DNA of 64,000 nt from Chryseobacterium sp. ZHDP1 (GTDB lineage Bacteria > Bacteroidota > Bacteroidia > Flavobacteriales > Weeksellaceae): assembly GCF_018603435.1 (NCBI RefSeq), contig NZ_CP075682.1, positions 2,108,001-2,172,000 on the forward strand, read 5' to 3'. Each line of letters starts with the position of its first letter. The stretch's first letter is position 1. Below are positions 15,454 through 24,942 of the stretch, in pieces. A model generated the notes under the pieces. That model worked only from the letters and a program-made list of their open reading frames with translations, did not search any database and had not been told where the DNA came from. Both the position numbers and the translations under genes were made by a program.

Positions 15454-18400
15454 TTATTCCTTAATGAACTTTTTCTGTACAGTTCCTTTAGAATCTTCAA
15501 TATCGATTACATAAATTCCATTAATTAATGCATGAACATCAATTTTGTTGTTTAAGATAACTCCGGTTGATACCACCTGTCCTGCTGAATTATAAATCTT
15601 ATAATTCGCTCTGCTGCTGATATTCTTAACATTCAGTACAGAACTCACAGGATTCGGATAGATTAATATATCTGTCTGATTAATCGGGTTAGGAACAGGA
15701 AGCTTAGAAATTCTTACTGTGTAATCTTCTACTTCGCCATTCGGGAAGTTGGTACAATTTACAGGAATAACATCTTTGCCCATTGCTACTCTCATCACTA
15801 CATATTTGTAGTCTACCAGACTGATAAATGCATCTGCAGGTACCGTAAACGTAGTGCTCGCAGTAGGATTACTGTTTGGTCCGTCAGCAAGGATTCTTTC
15901 GTTGATATCAAAATATCCGTTTCTGTTGAAATCGATCCATACGGCAACTCCTGCTTTATTGTTTCCTGACAGTTTTTTATCAATTATGATTTTATTGTCG
16001 GAAGACCCCTGAATCAGTTCAATAAACTTGTTTGTAACTCCTGTATAATCTGTATAATTAGATCCTACGGAAGTATTCGTCATCTGAGGTTTACCATTTG
16101 GCGTTACCGTTACTTTAGAGATATACTCTGAAGTTGTTGTTCCGGTAGATGCCATCTGACAGTAAACGATCGTTGGCGTCGTGAAGAAATAAGGCAGTGT
16201 ATATGTACCCGGAGTTCCGCTACAAACGTTTGCTACCTGCATTTCATATTTAGTCAGTTCCAATAAACCTGTAAGGGTAATCGTATTGGTATTAGACGGT
16301 ACCATTGTCCAGCTCGGAATACCTACTTTTCTGTATCTCAGGATATAAGTAGCACCCGGGAAAGGATCCCATGTTACCTGCGCCGTAGTTGGAGTAATCG
16401 CTGTAATGGTAAGTCCCGGAGGAGGTAACTGACACGTTCTTTCCGTAGTGAACACTTTAGGATTAGACCAAGTGTTAATAGTGGTTTCTCCATTACAGAT
16501 ATTCGCCACCTGTACTTCATATGTAGTGTACGGAGTTAATCCGGTAAGTGGATATGTATTTAAAGGAGGTGCGGTGATATTCACCGTAGTCCATGTTCCT
16601 GTACCTACAATTCTGTATCTGATTACATACGTTGCACTTGATACAATTGGAGCCCATGTTACCAAGGCAGAGTTTGTCGTAATATTAGTTACCGTTACAC
16701 TCGGCGGCGTAGGATCACATCTTGTGGTAAACACAGCCGGAGTAGCAGTACCTTCGGTATTGTTACAAACCGCAACTACCATTACATCATATTTTGTAGC
16801 CGGATCTAAACCTGTAGTTATTGTATAAGATGTTGCCGGCGGCGCTATTACAACTGAAGAATTCACCCATGGTGTCGTTCCGTTCTTTCTCCAGTATACT
16901 TTGTACCCCAGGTTATCAGGAGAAGGGGTCCAGTGTACAGTAGCTGCATTGTGAGCAATAGCATCTACATAAACATTCGTAGGTGCGGTTGTAGAACAAG
17001 GCTTAATGATAAATGTAAAGTCTACATAATTTCCATAAGGAGCCGGTCCGCATGGAGTTAGCGTACCGATATAAGACGCTGCAAATCTTGCTCTGTAAGA
17101 ACCTGAAGGACGACCCACAGAACTTATCGGAGCGTTAGCAACAGAATTTATATAACCTCCGGAATAATACACCTGTTCAGTAGCCGGATCAAATACTAAA
17201 TCATTATTCCAGTCGATCCAGATATAATAATAATAAGTACTGGTTCCCGCATTCATGGAAACATTGGCTACTCCTCCCGGTAATACAGAGAAACTGGTAG
17301 CAGAATTGTTTACATAGGCACTATAAGCAGTAGCCGTATAGTTCAGGTTTGTAAATCCGTTTGTAGTGGTAATCGTTTTTAAATAATTAGTTGTTGATGA
17401 AGAACCTCCTGTAGGAACACAGTAGTTTGTATAAACTGTACGTGGTCCTGACCAATAACTAATATCTGAACTGCTACATCTTGCTCTTACCCAAAAATAA
17501 TACGTTGTGCTTGACGCTAATCCCGATACCAGTTGGCTAGGTCCTGGAACTCCGGTGAACTGAGGAACAGTTGCTGCTGTAGGAGCAACTCCAGTAGTAT
17601 TGTAATAAACATCATAACCGTTTGCCGGTGGTGTAGCCGGAACAGTCCACTGTATGGTTGCACTTGACGTTGTCGCATTTGCAATCACAAGACCAGTCGG
17701 AGGAAGACACGTCGGAGGAGCTACCACAGATAAGGTAAAATCTACATAATTTCCGTATGCAGCAGGTCCGCAAGCACTATTTGCACCAATAAACGATGAA
17801 GAAGTACGAACTCGGTAGTTCCCTATCGGCTGTCCCGCAGGGATTGCAATATTTGCCGTTGCCGTTGCAGTATAAGTAGTGGTTGCTAAAATAGTTTCTC
17901 CCGGATCGTTAAAGTCAAGATCATTATTCCAGTCTACCCATACATAATAAAAATAGGTACTTCCACCGGATGTCGCCAAGTTGGTCGTTACTGTAAATCC
18001 TGGAGAGCTTAAAACAACACTAGGAGAATTTACATATGCCTGATACGAAGAAGCAGTATAAGCTAAATTGGTCCACCCACCTGTAGTGGTAATATTATTC
18101 AGATAATAAGTTGTTGAAGAAGAACCTCCCGTAGGAACACAGTAATTTGTATAAACCGTACGTGGTCCTGACCAATAACTAATATCTGAACTGCTGCATT
18201 TCGCTCTTACCCATACATAATACGTTGTACTTGAAGCCAAACCGGTAATCAGCTGGCTAGGTCCCGTTACACCGCTATATTGAGGAACTGTTGCTGCTGT
18301 AGGAGCAACCCCCGTAGTATTGTAATAAACATCATAACCGTTTGCCGGTGGTGTAGCCGGAACAGTCCACTGTATGGTAGCACTTGATGTTGTTGCCGTA

Positions 18401-19917
18401 GTGATCGTAAGACCAGTCGGAGGCAGACACGTTGGAGGAGCCACAACAGATAAAGTGAAATCTACGAAATTTCCATACGGAGCTGGTCCGCACGAAGTAT
18501 TTGCACCAATAAATGATGACGACGTACGAACTCTGTAGTTTCCGACAGCCTGTCCTGCAGGAATTACAATATTCGCTGTTGCGGTTGAAGTATAAGTAGT
18601 GGTCGCAAGAATCGTTTCTCCCGGATCATTAAAATCCAGATCGTTATTCCAGTCTACCCAAACGTAGTAATAATATGTACTTCCACCCGAAGTAGCTAAA
18701 TTCGTAGTCACTGTAAATCCTGGTGAGCTCAATATCACTCCCGGAGAGTTTACATAAGCCTGATACGAAGAAGCAGTATAAGCAAGGTTAGTCCATCCGC
18801 CTGTAGTCGTAACATTATTTAAATAATACGTTGTAGAAGACGTACCACCTGTAGGAGTACAATATCCTGTATACACGGTAATAGGTCCTATTAACGAACT
18901 TTGAGCCGTGGAACTGCATTTTGCTTTAATCCATACGTAATACGTTGTATTAGCAGCTAAACCCGGAATTGTATAACTCGTTGCAGTTCCTGCAATACCC
19001 GTAATCTGTGGCGTTGCGGGAGGAGTTGTGGTGGTGCTGTAATATATTTCATAACCGTTTGCCGGAGGGGTTGATGCTGCCGCCCAACTTACAGAAGCAC
19101 TGGAAGTAGTAACCGCTGTAGAAGTGAAACCAGACGGTCCAAAACAAGACGGCGGAGTCCATGTGTAGATAAGACCATCCGAAGGCATTCCCGGAGTAGC
19201 AACAGTTGTATTAAATGACTGGCTGCCGGTATTTACCGTTGCCAAAGCAGAAGCCGTAAATAATGCTGTGGTAGCATTCTGTCTGTGATTAAAATCGGCA
19301 TTGCTTGATCCTCTCAATCCTACCTGAGTAGTTCCGCTTACGGAAGTATTACCTATAAGATAACTTCCGCCTTTGTATACTACAGCAATCGTATTAGTAG
19401 TCTCTCTGAGTCTGATCTGAAAAGAAAAAGTATAAACACTCGTTGTAGAAGTTGAGTACGCTGGTCTGAAATCTGACCACTGTACTACAATTTCTCTGTT
19501 CGGAGCTGTACCTACAACCGCCCAACTGATACTTCCTGTCTTAGAATTAATATTAAAAATTGAATTTAAATCTTTACCCCATGCAGAAACAGCTCCTGCA
19601 TAAGTTTCCGTACTGGAAATCGGGCTGTAAGTACCAGCTCCGGGAGCTGTCGCCCCAAAAGTAATAAATCCGTTTGTTGATACATTAATAGAAGAATAAT
19701 TACTTCCGTTAAAAGAAACAGGGAAAGGAAGAGTAACCGGATAAATAACGTTATCCAGAGAGGCTGCTCCTGTACTTCCCGTTGCAGTTGCCAGTACCGT
19801 TGCCGTACCCGGCAAATCTGTATAGGTTCCCGTAGACTGAGAAAAACTATAAGAACTTACCTGCGCACTCAGTATATACGAAAGTGCCAAGAAAAAAAAC
19901 AATAGATATTTTTTCAT
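15454..19917 (-). CDS. GEVED / fibronectin type III protein with T9SS type A sorting domain
   Basis: A 1487-aa secreted surface protein. A signal peptide (MKKYLLFFFLALSYILSAQ) is followed by an N-terminal beta domain (about 20-255). Next come alternating FnIII domains (motif PPANGYDVYY) and GEVED-type domains (YYVWVDWNNDLDFNDPGET) in 240-aa modules starting near residues 351, 591 and 831. Three more FnIII domains follow (about 970-1230), then a final GEVED domain with the literal NGEVEDYTVRISK, and a C-terminal sorting domain (from about 1410; ILIYPNPVSSVLNV to KKFIKE). The C-terminal domain implies export by the type IX system and cell-surface attachment or release. An adhesive or matrix role is inference. 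The DNA of the middle modules is nearly identical at an exact 720-bp spacing. Confidence 0.93.
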   Translation of the reverse strand: MKKYLLFFFLALSYILSAQVSSYSFSQSTGTYTDLPGTATVLATATGSTGAASLDNVIYPVTLPFPVSFNGSNYSSINVSTNGFITFGATAPGAGTYSPISSTETYAGAVSAWGKDLNSIFNINSKTGSISWAVVGTAPNREIVVQWSDFRPAYSTSTTSVYTFSFQIRLRETTNTIAVVYKGGSYLIGNTSVSGTTQVGLRGSSNADFNHRQNATTALFTASALATVNTGSQSFNTTVATPGMPSDGLIYTWTPPSCFGPSGFTSTAVTTSSASVSWAAASTPPANGYEIYYSTTTTPPATPQITGIAGTATSYTIPGLAANTTYYVWIKAKCSSTAQSSLIGPITVYTGYCTPTGGTSSTTYYLNNVTTTGGWTNLAYTASSYQAYVNSPGVILSSPGFTVTTNLATSGGSTYYYYVWVDWNNDLDFNDPGETILATTTYTSTATANIVIPAGQAVGNYRVRTSSSFIGANTSCGPAPYGNFVDFTLSVVAPPTCLPPTGLTITTATTSSATIQWTVPATPPANGYDVYYNTTGVAPTAATVPQYSGVTGPSQLITGLASSTTYYVWVRAKCSSSDISYWSGPRTVYTNYCVPTGGSSSTTYYLNNITTTGGWTNLAYTASSYQAYVNSPSVVLSSPGFTVTTNLATSGGSTYFYYVWVDWNNDLDFNDPGETILATTTYTATATANIAIPAGQPIGNYRVRTSSSFIGANSACGPAAYGNYVDFTLSVVAPPTCLPPTGLVIANATTSSATIQWTVPATPPANGYDVYYNTTGVAPTAATVPQFTGVPGPSQLVSGLASSTTYYFWVRARCSSSDISYWSGPRTVYTNYCVPTGGSSSTTNYLKTITTTNGFTNLNYTATAYSAYVNNSATSFSVLPGGVANVSMNAGTSTYYYYIWIDWNNDLVFDPATEQVYYSGGYINSVANAPISSVGRPSGSYRARFAASYIGTLTPCGPAPYGNYVDFTFIIKPCSTTAPTNVYVDAIAHNAATVHWTPSPDNLGYKVYWRKNGTTPWVNSSVVIAPPATSYTITTGLDPATKYDVMVVAVCNNTEGTATPAVFTTRCDPTPPSVTVTNITTNSALVTWAPIVSSATYVIRYRIVGTGTWTTVNITAPPLNTYPLTGLTPYTTYEVQVANICNGETTINTWSNPKVFTTERTCQLPPPGLTITAITPTTAQVTWDPFPGATYILRYRKVGIPSWTMVPSNTNTITLTGLLELTKYEMQVANVCSGTPGTYTLPYFFTTPTIVYCQMASTGTTTSEYISKVTVTPNGKPQMTNTSVGSNYTDYTGVTNKFIELIQGSSDNKIIIDKKLSGNNKAGVAVWIDFNRNGYFDINERILADGPNSNPTASTTFTVPADAFISLVDYKYVVMRVAMGKDVIPVNCTNFPNGEVEDYTVRISKLPVPNPINQTDILIYPNPVSSVLNVKNISSRANYKIYNSAGQVVSTGVILNNKIDVHALINGIYVIDIEDSKGTVQKKFIKE
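17401..18840 (-). repeat. 720-bp tandem coding repeats
   Basis: Matching landmarks fall exactly 720 bp apart (for example the conserved stretch beginning at 17401, 18121 and, more diverged, 18841). The two full copies differ by scattered substitutions only and keep frame (240 codons). Confidence 0.85.
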
Positions 19918-20284
19918 ATTAATAAATATTAGATCCTTATAAGGATATGAGAATTATAAATTTTGTTTAAGAAGTTATTTCCTGAATACGAACTATCCAA
20001 GAAACTGAAATTGTGATAAAATTGAAAAAAAGTAAAAAAATTCACCATAGGCTAGAAATTTATTATTTACTGCAAATCTAACGCGTTTTTTGATAATACA
20101 TAGTATAAATTACAATATTTTTACAAAAAACGCATCAAATTTTAACTATACAGTTCATTAACTTAGAATATTTATTTTTTTAATAACGTCATCTTTTCTG
20201 TTTTATTATAACACATTTCCGACCTTAATAAATTCATGTTTAATAATAATCCGATGTAAATAAAATAAAATTCTGTTGGCTAAA
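19918..20284. other. Gene-free upstream region of the giant gene
   Basis: On the minus strand TAGATTTG (20080 down to 20073) fits the -7 consensus and would give a leader of about 150 nt. Two copies of a GCGTTTTTTG-type arm in inverted orientation lie at about 20083-20140. Nothing coding is recognised. Confidence 0.4.
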
Positions 20285-20314
20285 TTAAAAATAGCCTCCC
20301 GATTAAGGAGGCTA
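20285..20314 (-). terminator. Terminator of the 144-aa secreted protein gene
   Basis: TAGCCTCC pairs with GGAGGCTA; on the minus strand it is followed by a T-rich tract. Confidence 0.75.
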
Positions 20315-20344
20315 CACAAACTAATTTTTAAAGTAAATTTTAAA

Positions 20345-20779
20345 TTATTCTTCCCATGCGATAGGAACATAAATCGTGACATATCCATCAGAATCTACTT
20401 TGGCTTCAGAAACCTCTGCAGTTACAGATCCGTATCCTACCCATCCGCCTTGTCCCTGAGTTGCTGTGAAGGTATAAGTACCTTCCGGAAGACCATCAAA
20501 ATATTGTGGCAAAGACTGCATTCCGCTACCGCCATAGGTTTCAAAAGTTTCTCCGGTTACAGTATTGGTTGCTACAAAGTTTCCGAGATCATAACTCCCC
20601 GAAAGTGTTTTAGTGCCATTCTGATTCTGTAATCCAAACCGGATCTGGTAAGTTTCTGTCTGGGCAACAGATTGAATAGGTGAATGTTTTTTTTCAGAAT
20701 CATTTTTAGATGCCGAAAATGAGCTTACAGCAGCAATTACGCCTGCAAAAAGCACAACTTTTACAATTGAATTTTTCAT
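20345..20779 (-). CDS. Small secreted hypothetical protein (144 aa)
   Basis: A signal peptide (MKNSIVKVVLFAGVIAAVSSFSA) is followed by a short charged linker. The rest is a single beta-rich domain containing GLPEGTYTFTATQGQGGWVGYGSV, which resembles the prealbumin-like (Cna B-type) beta sandwich often seen in Bacteroidota surface proteins. There are no cysteines and no T9SS domain. A TATATTTG box lies upstream on the minus strand (20807 to 20800). Function unknown. Confidence 0.75.
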   Translation of the reverse strand: MKNSIVKVVLFAGVIAAVSSFSASKNDSEKKHSPIQSVAQTETYQIRFGLQNQNGTKTLSGSYDLGNFVATNTVTGETFETYGGSGMQSLPQYFDGLPEGTYTFTATQGQGGWVGYGSVTAEVSEAKVDSDGYVTIYVPIAWEE

Positions 20780-21007
20780 AATAATGTAATTTGGTAAATC
20801 AAATATAAAAAATTCATATTAATCCATTTTTAAGTGAAAATCAATAAATTTTTACATTTCAAAACCGTTATTAATAAAGGAATTCAACAAAATATTGAGA
20901 TTCATTTAAAAACTTTAACATTACTTAACGGAATTTTGGCTTCATAATTGAAAATAGAAATAACATCGAAATTGGATTGACTTAAAATCCTTATAAAAAT
21001 TTGAGTT

Positions 21008-21550
21008 ATGAAAAGTATAGTATTAACAGGACTGATGTCTGTATTTTTACTGACCGCCTGTAAAAAAGACGACCAGATAGCCCAACAATCTTTGGAACAG
21101 CAGAAAATGGAGTTCCAGATGAGACAATTGGAAATTGAGAAACAAAAATTAGCCATTGAAAAAGAAAAAATGGCTTATGAAGCACAGAAAAAAGCCGACA
21201 GTGTTTTAGAAGTTCAGCAAGCCAAAACAGCGGCAGCTAATGCTAAACCGCAGGTAATAAGAGAAACACGTACAGTATACAGAGACAGACCGAGCAGAAG
21301 TTCTTCTTCCAACAGCGGGACTTATGCCAATAACGGAACTTCTTCCCAGACCACCGCAAAGAAAAAAGGGATGAGTGAAGCCGCAAAAGGTACCATTATT
21401 GGTGCTGTAGGAGGAGCCGCTTTGGGAGCAATTGTTAATAAGAAAAGTCCGGGAGCGGGTGCTGCCATTGGTGGTGTAATTGGTGGTGCTACCGGTTATA
21501 CTCTGGGTAGAGCGCAGGACAGAAAAAGCGGAAGAGTCCAGCCAAGATAA
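21008..21550 (+). CDS. Lipoprotein with coiled coil and glycine zipper
   Basis: The N-terminus has a lipobox (LLTAC, Cys18), so the mature protein is probably membrane-anchored by lipid. A charged Gln/Glu/Lys-rich helix (about 25-75; repeated KLAIEKEKMAYEAQ pattern) predicts a coiled coil. A Ser/Asn/Thr-rich linker follows. The C-terminal half has the glycine-zipper pattern (GTIIGAVGGAALGAIV, GAAIGGVIGGATGYTLG) typical of YMGG-like or 17-kDa-antigen proteins that insert into or oligomerise at membranes. The role is unknown; envelope stress or integrity is a guess. Confidence 0.82.
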   Translation: MKSIVLTGLMSVFLLTACKKDDQIAQQSLEQQKMEFQMRQLEIEKQKLAIEKEKMAYEAQKKADSVLEVQQAKTAAANAKPQVIRETRTVYRDRPSRSSSSNSGTYANNGTSSQTTAKKKGMSEAAKGTIIGAVGGAALGAIVNKKSPGAGAAIGGVIGGATGYTLGRAQDRKSGRVQPR

Positions 21551-21571
21551 TTTTATTTTAACGATAACAAA

Positions 21572-21603
21572 AAAGATTGCTTATTTTTAGGCAATCTTTT
21601 TTT
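21572..21603 (+). terminator. Terminator directly abutting the next start codon
   Basis: AAAGATTGC (21572-21580) pairs with GCAATCTTT (21591-21599) and its T tract runs to 21603, the base before the next gene's ATG. Confidence 0.85.
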
Positions 21604-23238
21604 ATGATTCTACTTTTTTTTTCTACACTTTTGCTTCTTCCTGTTTTAATGGGAATAGGAAAAATTACAGAAAATTTTTCAGGAAAATTATGGGAAGGCG
21701 TCTCCGGAAAAATATTTTTGGGAATTCTTGGAATAAGTTTACTGTGGACAATTGCTGCTTTTTTTATCCCTTTAAACAGCTATGTAGAATTTTCTACAAT
21801 TGCGATAGGATTGATTTATTTTTTTAAGGATAAACTTTATAAAGATTTTACCGCCTTTTCAAAAAAAGATTTTTCGCTGATTGCTGCAACTTCATTAATT
21901 ATTGTATACTGCGGATCTTTTTACCCTTATATTTTAGACCATTTCGGATATTATGTTCCCACCATAAAATGGCTGAAAGAATTTGGCTTAATAAAAGGAA
22001 TATCCAACCTCGATCTTACCCTCGGACAAATGTCGGTCTGGCATATTTTTCAGACGGGATTTTCAAATTTTACCGATCCGTTTTTAAGAATCAATTCTGT
22101 TGTACTGATTATTTATACCTTATATATAATAGAAAAGAAAAGCTGGATTCAACTTTGTTTTATTCCGGTTTTACTATTGTTCTGCCAGTCGCCAAGTCCG
22201 GATTTGCCTGTTATTATTTTCTCACTCATCATTTTAAATGAAATTTTAAAACAAAATAAACAAACCACTCTCCTATTCGCTTTTTCGGTTTTTGTTTTTA
22301 TCATTAAACCTACTATGATCTGGCTGCCGGTTTTGAGTTGTCTCTACTCTATTTTTATTTTGAAATCCAACTTAAAAAATTTAATCTTCGGAATTTTAAT
22401 CGGCTTCCTGTTTTTCATTAAAAATATTTACACATTCGGATATCCCGTTTTCCCTGTTTCAATAATAGATTTAGGAGTAAACTGGAAACCCAATCCTGAA
22501 GTTTTAAAAATATCTTCTCAGTTTGCTATTCAGAAAACATACGACATGCAGTATTCGTATGAAGAAATTCAAAAATTTTCTGCTATTGATTACATCAGAA
22601 ACTGGATTTTTTTAAACGGAATCAAAGCAAAAATAAATTTACTTTTTATTGTTAGTTTAATCATCTTCACTGTTTTTACCTTCATCAAAAAAAACAGAAT
22701 CATTACTTTTATCTGTATCTCGCTTATCATTAAAAGTATTTTGGTTCTTCTTTTTTCAGCACAGTACAGATTTTTTATGGATGTCTTTTTTGTGATTTTC
22801 TTTTTACTGTTTGTTGATTATTTCAATCAAAAAAAATCTCTTATTGTATTTTCTGGTTTAAGCATCATCTTTGTTAGCTTTTTAACTTTCCCGAATATTT
22901 TGCAGACGTATTTTCCAAGTTTTAACCCCGGAAACTTCATGGGAAAATTTGAAAAAGAACAGTTGTACAAACCTTCAGTCTATGAAAGCACAAAGTTTGA
23001 TTCTTTCAGAGTTGGTAATTTAAACTTTCATGTTTCGGAAAATTATCCTTTTAATTACGATTCTAAAATCCCTGCTATTTCCGCAGGCTACGTTTCACAG
23101 GATGAAAAAGCGGGCATATTTCCTCAACTCATCGATAATACAGATCTTAAAAAAGGATTTATCTGGAAAAAATTAAATAATGAAGAAAGGAAACAGGCAA
23201 AATCTGTCATTCATACCATCAATCCTCTTGGTAAATAG
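21604..23238 (+). CDS. Polytopic membrane protein, LIC_10190-like
   Basis: About 544 aa with a dozen or more hydrophobic segments from residue 1 to about 430 and a soluble C-terminal region of about 110 residues. The ATG at 21604 is preferred over a TTG at 21577 because the latter lies inside the terminator hairpin of the previous gene. The organisation (many transmembrane helices, DHFGYYVPTIKWLKEFGLIKG in an early loop) resembles the LIC_10190 family and glycan-polymerase or glycosyltransferase-C-type proteins; this is a resemblance only. It is very rich in Phe and Ile. No glycan genes are nearby. Confidence 0.75.
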   Translation: MILLFFSTLLLLPVLMGIGKITENFSGKLWEGVSGKIFLGILGISLLWTIAAFFIPLNSYVEFSTIAIGLIYFFKDKLYKDFTAFSKKDFSLIAATSLIIVYCGSFYPYILDHFGYYVPTIKWLKEFGLIKGISNLDLTLGQMSVWHIFQTGFSNFTDPFLRINSVVLIIYTLYIIEKKSWIQLCFIPVLLLFCQSPSPDLPVIIFSLIILNEILKQNKQTTLLFAFSVFVFIIKPTMIWLPVLSCLYSIFILKSNLKNLIFGILIGFLFFIKNIYTFGYPVFPVSIIDLGVNWKPNPEVLKISSQFAIQKTYDMQYSYEEIQKFSAIDYIRNWIFLNGIKAKINLLFIVSLIIFTVFTFIKKNRIITFICISLIIKSILVLLFSAQYRFFMDVFFVIFFLLFVDYFNQKKSLIVFSGLSIIFVSFLTFPNILQTYFPSFNPGNFMGKFEKEQLYKPSVYESTKFDSFRVGNLNFHVSENYPFNYDSKIPAISAGYVSQDEKAGIFPQLIDNTDLKKGFIWKKLNNEERKQAKSVIHTINPLGK

Positions 23239-23277
23239 ATCATATCTCCAGATCCTTTTTATCTGAAGAAAAAGCCT

Positions 23278-23285
23278 TAAATTTG
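23278..23285 (+). promoter_or_regulatory. -7 box of aroC, 4 bases before its ATG
   Basis: TAAATTTG ends at 23285 and the ATG is at 23290. Transcription would start at or within a few bases of the start codon, implying a leaderless or near-leaderless mRNA. Confidence 0.6.
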
Positions 23286-23289
23286 TAGT

Positions 23290-24360
23290 ATGTTAAATAC
23301 TTTAGGTAATCTTCTCAGTCTTACAACATTTGGAGAAAGTCACGGTCTGGCTTACGGTGGAATCATTAATAATTTTCCGGCAGGTTTAACGGTAGATTTC
23401 GATAAAATTCAGTACGAATTGGATCGCAGAAGACCGGGACAGTCCGCAATCGTAACCCAAAGAAAAGAAAGTGATACGGTGAAATTTCTTTCAGGAATTT
23501 TTGAAGGAAAGACAACAGGAACTCCCATCGGCTTCATCATCGAAAACGAAAATCAGAAATCAAAAGATTATGATCACATAGCAGAATCTTATCGTCCGAG
23601 CCATGCCGATTTTACCTATGATCAGAAATACGGATTGAGGGATTATCGCGGCGGCGGAAAATCTTCTGCAAGAGAAACCATCAACTGGGTGGTTGCCGGA
23701 GCTTTAGCAAAACAGTTTTTATCGGATATCGAGATCAACGCTTACGTTTCTTCCGTAGGCGAAATTTTCTGTGAAAAACCTTATCAGGCTTTGAATTTTT
23801 CGAAAACCGAAACCAATGAAGTACGTTGTCCGGATGCTGAAACGGCAGAAAAAATGATCGAAAGAATCAAGGAAATAAAAAAAGAAGGAAACACGATTGG
23901 CGGAACAATTACCTGCGTGATTAAAAATGTTCCTGTAGGAATCGGCGAACCTGTTTTCTCAAAACTTCAGGCAGAATTAGGAAAAGCCATGCTCAACATT
24001 AATGCGGCAAAAGGCTTCGAATACGGAAGCGGTTTCTGCGGTGCCAAAATGACGGGGAAAGAACATAACGATCTTTTCAATGAAGATTTTACCACAAAGT
24101 CTAATCTTTCGGGAGGAATTCAGGGCGGAATTTCCAACGGAATGGATATTTATTTCCGTGTGGCTTTCAAGCCTGTGGCGACGATTTTAAGACCTCAGGA
24201 AAGTGTGGATAAATACGGAAATACTGCAATTGTGGAAGGAAAAGGACGTCATGATCCATGCGTACTTCCAAGAGCAGTTCCGGTGGTGGAAAGTCTGGCG
24301 GCGTTTGTTCTGGCAGATTTATTCCTCATCAACAAAACAAGAAACATCAATAATTTTTAA
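23290..24360 (+). CDS. aroC: Chorismate synthase
   Basis: Last step of the shikimate pathway, converting EPSP to chorismate with reduced FMN. Conserved motifs are [20 protein letters not shown] at the N-terminus, [16 protein letters not shown], the [27 protein letters not shown] region and [19 protein letters not shown] near the C-terminus. The length of 356 aa is normal. The following three genes are on the same strand and closely spaced. Confidence 0.98.
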   Translation: MLNTLGNLLSLTTFGESHGLAYGGIINNFPAGLTVDFDKIQYELDRRRPGQSAIVTQRKESDTVKFLSGIFEGKTTGTPIGFIIENENQKSKDYDHIAESYRPSHADFTYDQKYGLRDYRGGGKSSARETINWVVAGALAKQFLSDIEINAYVSSVGEIFCEKPYQALNFSKTETNEVRCPDAETAEKMIERIKEIKKEGNTIGGTITCVIKNVPVGIGEPVFSKLQAELGKAMLNINAAKGFEYGSGFCGAKMTGKEHNDLFNEDFTTKSNLSGGIQGGISNGMDIYFRVAFKPVATILRPQESVDKYGNTAIVEGKGRHDPCVLPRAVPVVESLAAFVLADLFLINKTRNINNF

Positions 24361-24377
24361 ACATCATAATTTTAGCA

Positions 24378-24941
24378 GTGAAAAATTACTGGGAAAAAGG
24401 CATCTCTTTCGAAGAGTATGTGGAAATCGGAAAACAGAGATTAGAAAACCCTTCCGATCAGCAGGAAGCAGATTATAAACCTTATTACGAACTTGGACTT
24501 CAGAGAATCGACAGAACGTTAAAAAAGTATGTGGCGGATGAAGAACAGCTAAAACAGTTAGAATCTAAAAATTTCGACGGTAAAATTTTAATTATTTCTG
24601 AGGTCTGGTGTGGTGATGCAAGTGCAACCGTTCCTGCTTTGGTTAAATTTTTCGAAGGTAAAAATGAGGTTCGTATTTTTCTGAGAGACAGCGATAAGAG
24701 TTTAATCAGTCAGTTTTTAACGAACGGAACCGAATCCATCCCGAAAGTGATTATTCTGGATAAAGATTTTAACGTTAAAAATTCATGGGGACCGCGTCCG
24801 AAATTCGGAACAGAACTTCTGATGAAATACAAGGCTGATCCTGAAGTATATACTAAAGATCATTTCTATAACGATCTTCAGGTGTATTATGCGAAGAACA
24901 GAGGAAAAGATGCCGTTCAGGAAATTTTAGAATTGTTGTAA
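24378..24941 (+). CDS. Thioredoxin-fold protein with a single active-site cysteine
   Basis: A 187-aa cytoplasmic protein beginning at GTG 24378, 17 bases after aroC. A helical N-terminal part (1-60) precedes a thioredoxin fold with the motif VWCGDASATVPALVKF. The usual CxxC is C-G-D-A here (C78, A81), so the resolving cysteine is missing. The downstream SIPKVIILDKDFNV carries the cis-Pro region. The WCGDA pattern belongs to a known Bacteroidota/Firmicutes thioredoxin-family group of unknown substrate, so a classical dithiol oxidoreductase role is unlikely. Confidence 0.85.
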   Translation: MKNYWEKGISFEEYVEIGKQRLENPSDQQEADYKPYYELGLQRIDRTLKKYVADEEQLKQLESKNFDGKILIISEVWCGDASATVPALVKFFEGKNEVRIFLRDSDKSLISQFLTNGTESIPKVIILDKDFNVKNSWGPRPKFGTELLMKYKADPEVYTKDHFYNDLQVYYAKNRGKDAVQEILELL

Positions 24942-24942
24942 T

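Noticed and set aside
16448..16828. 126-aa plus-strand ORF inside the giant T9SS gene
   Set aside because: Antisense of FnIII repeats; Val/Thr-rich composition is a by-product of the repeat.
15454..19917. Frameshift or pseudogene in the giant gene
   Set aside because: The single frame is intact from signal peptide to sorting domain.
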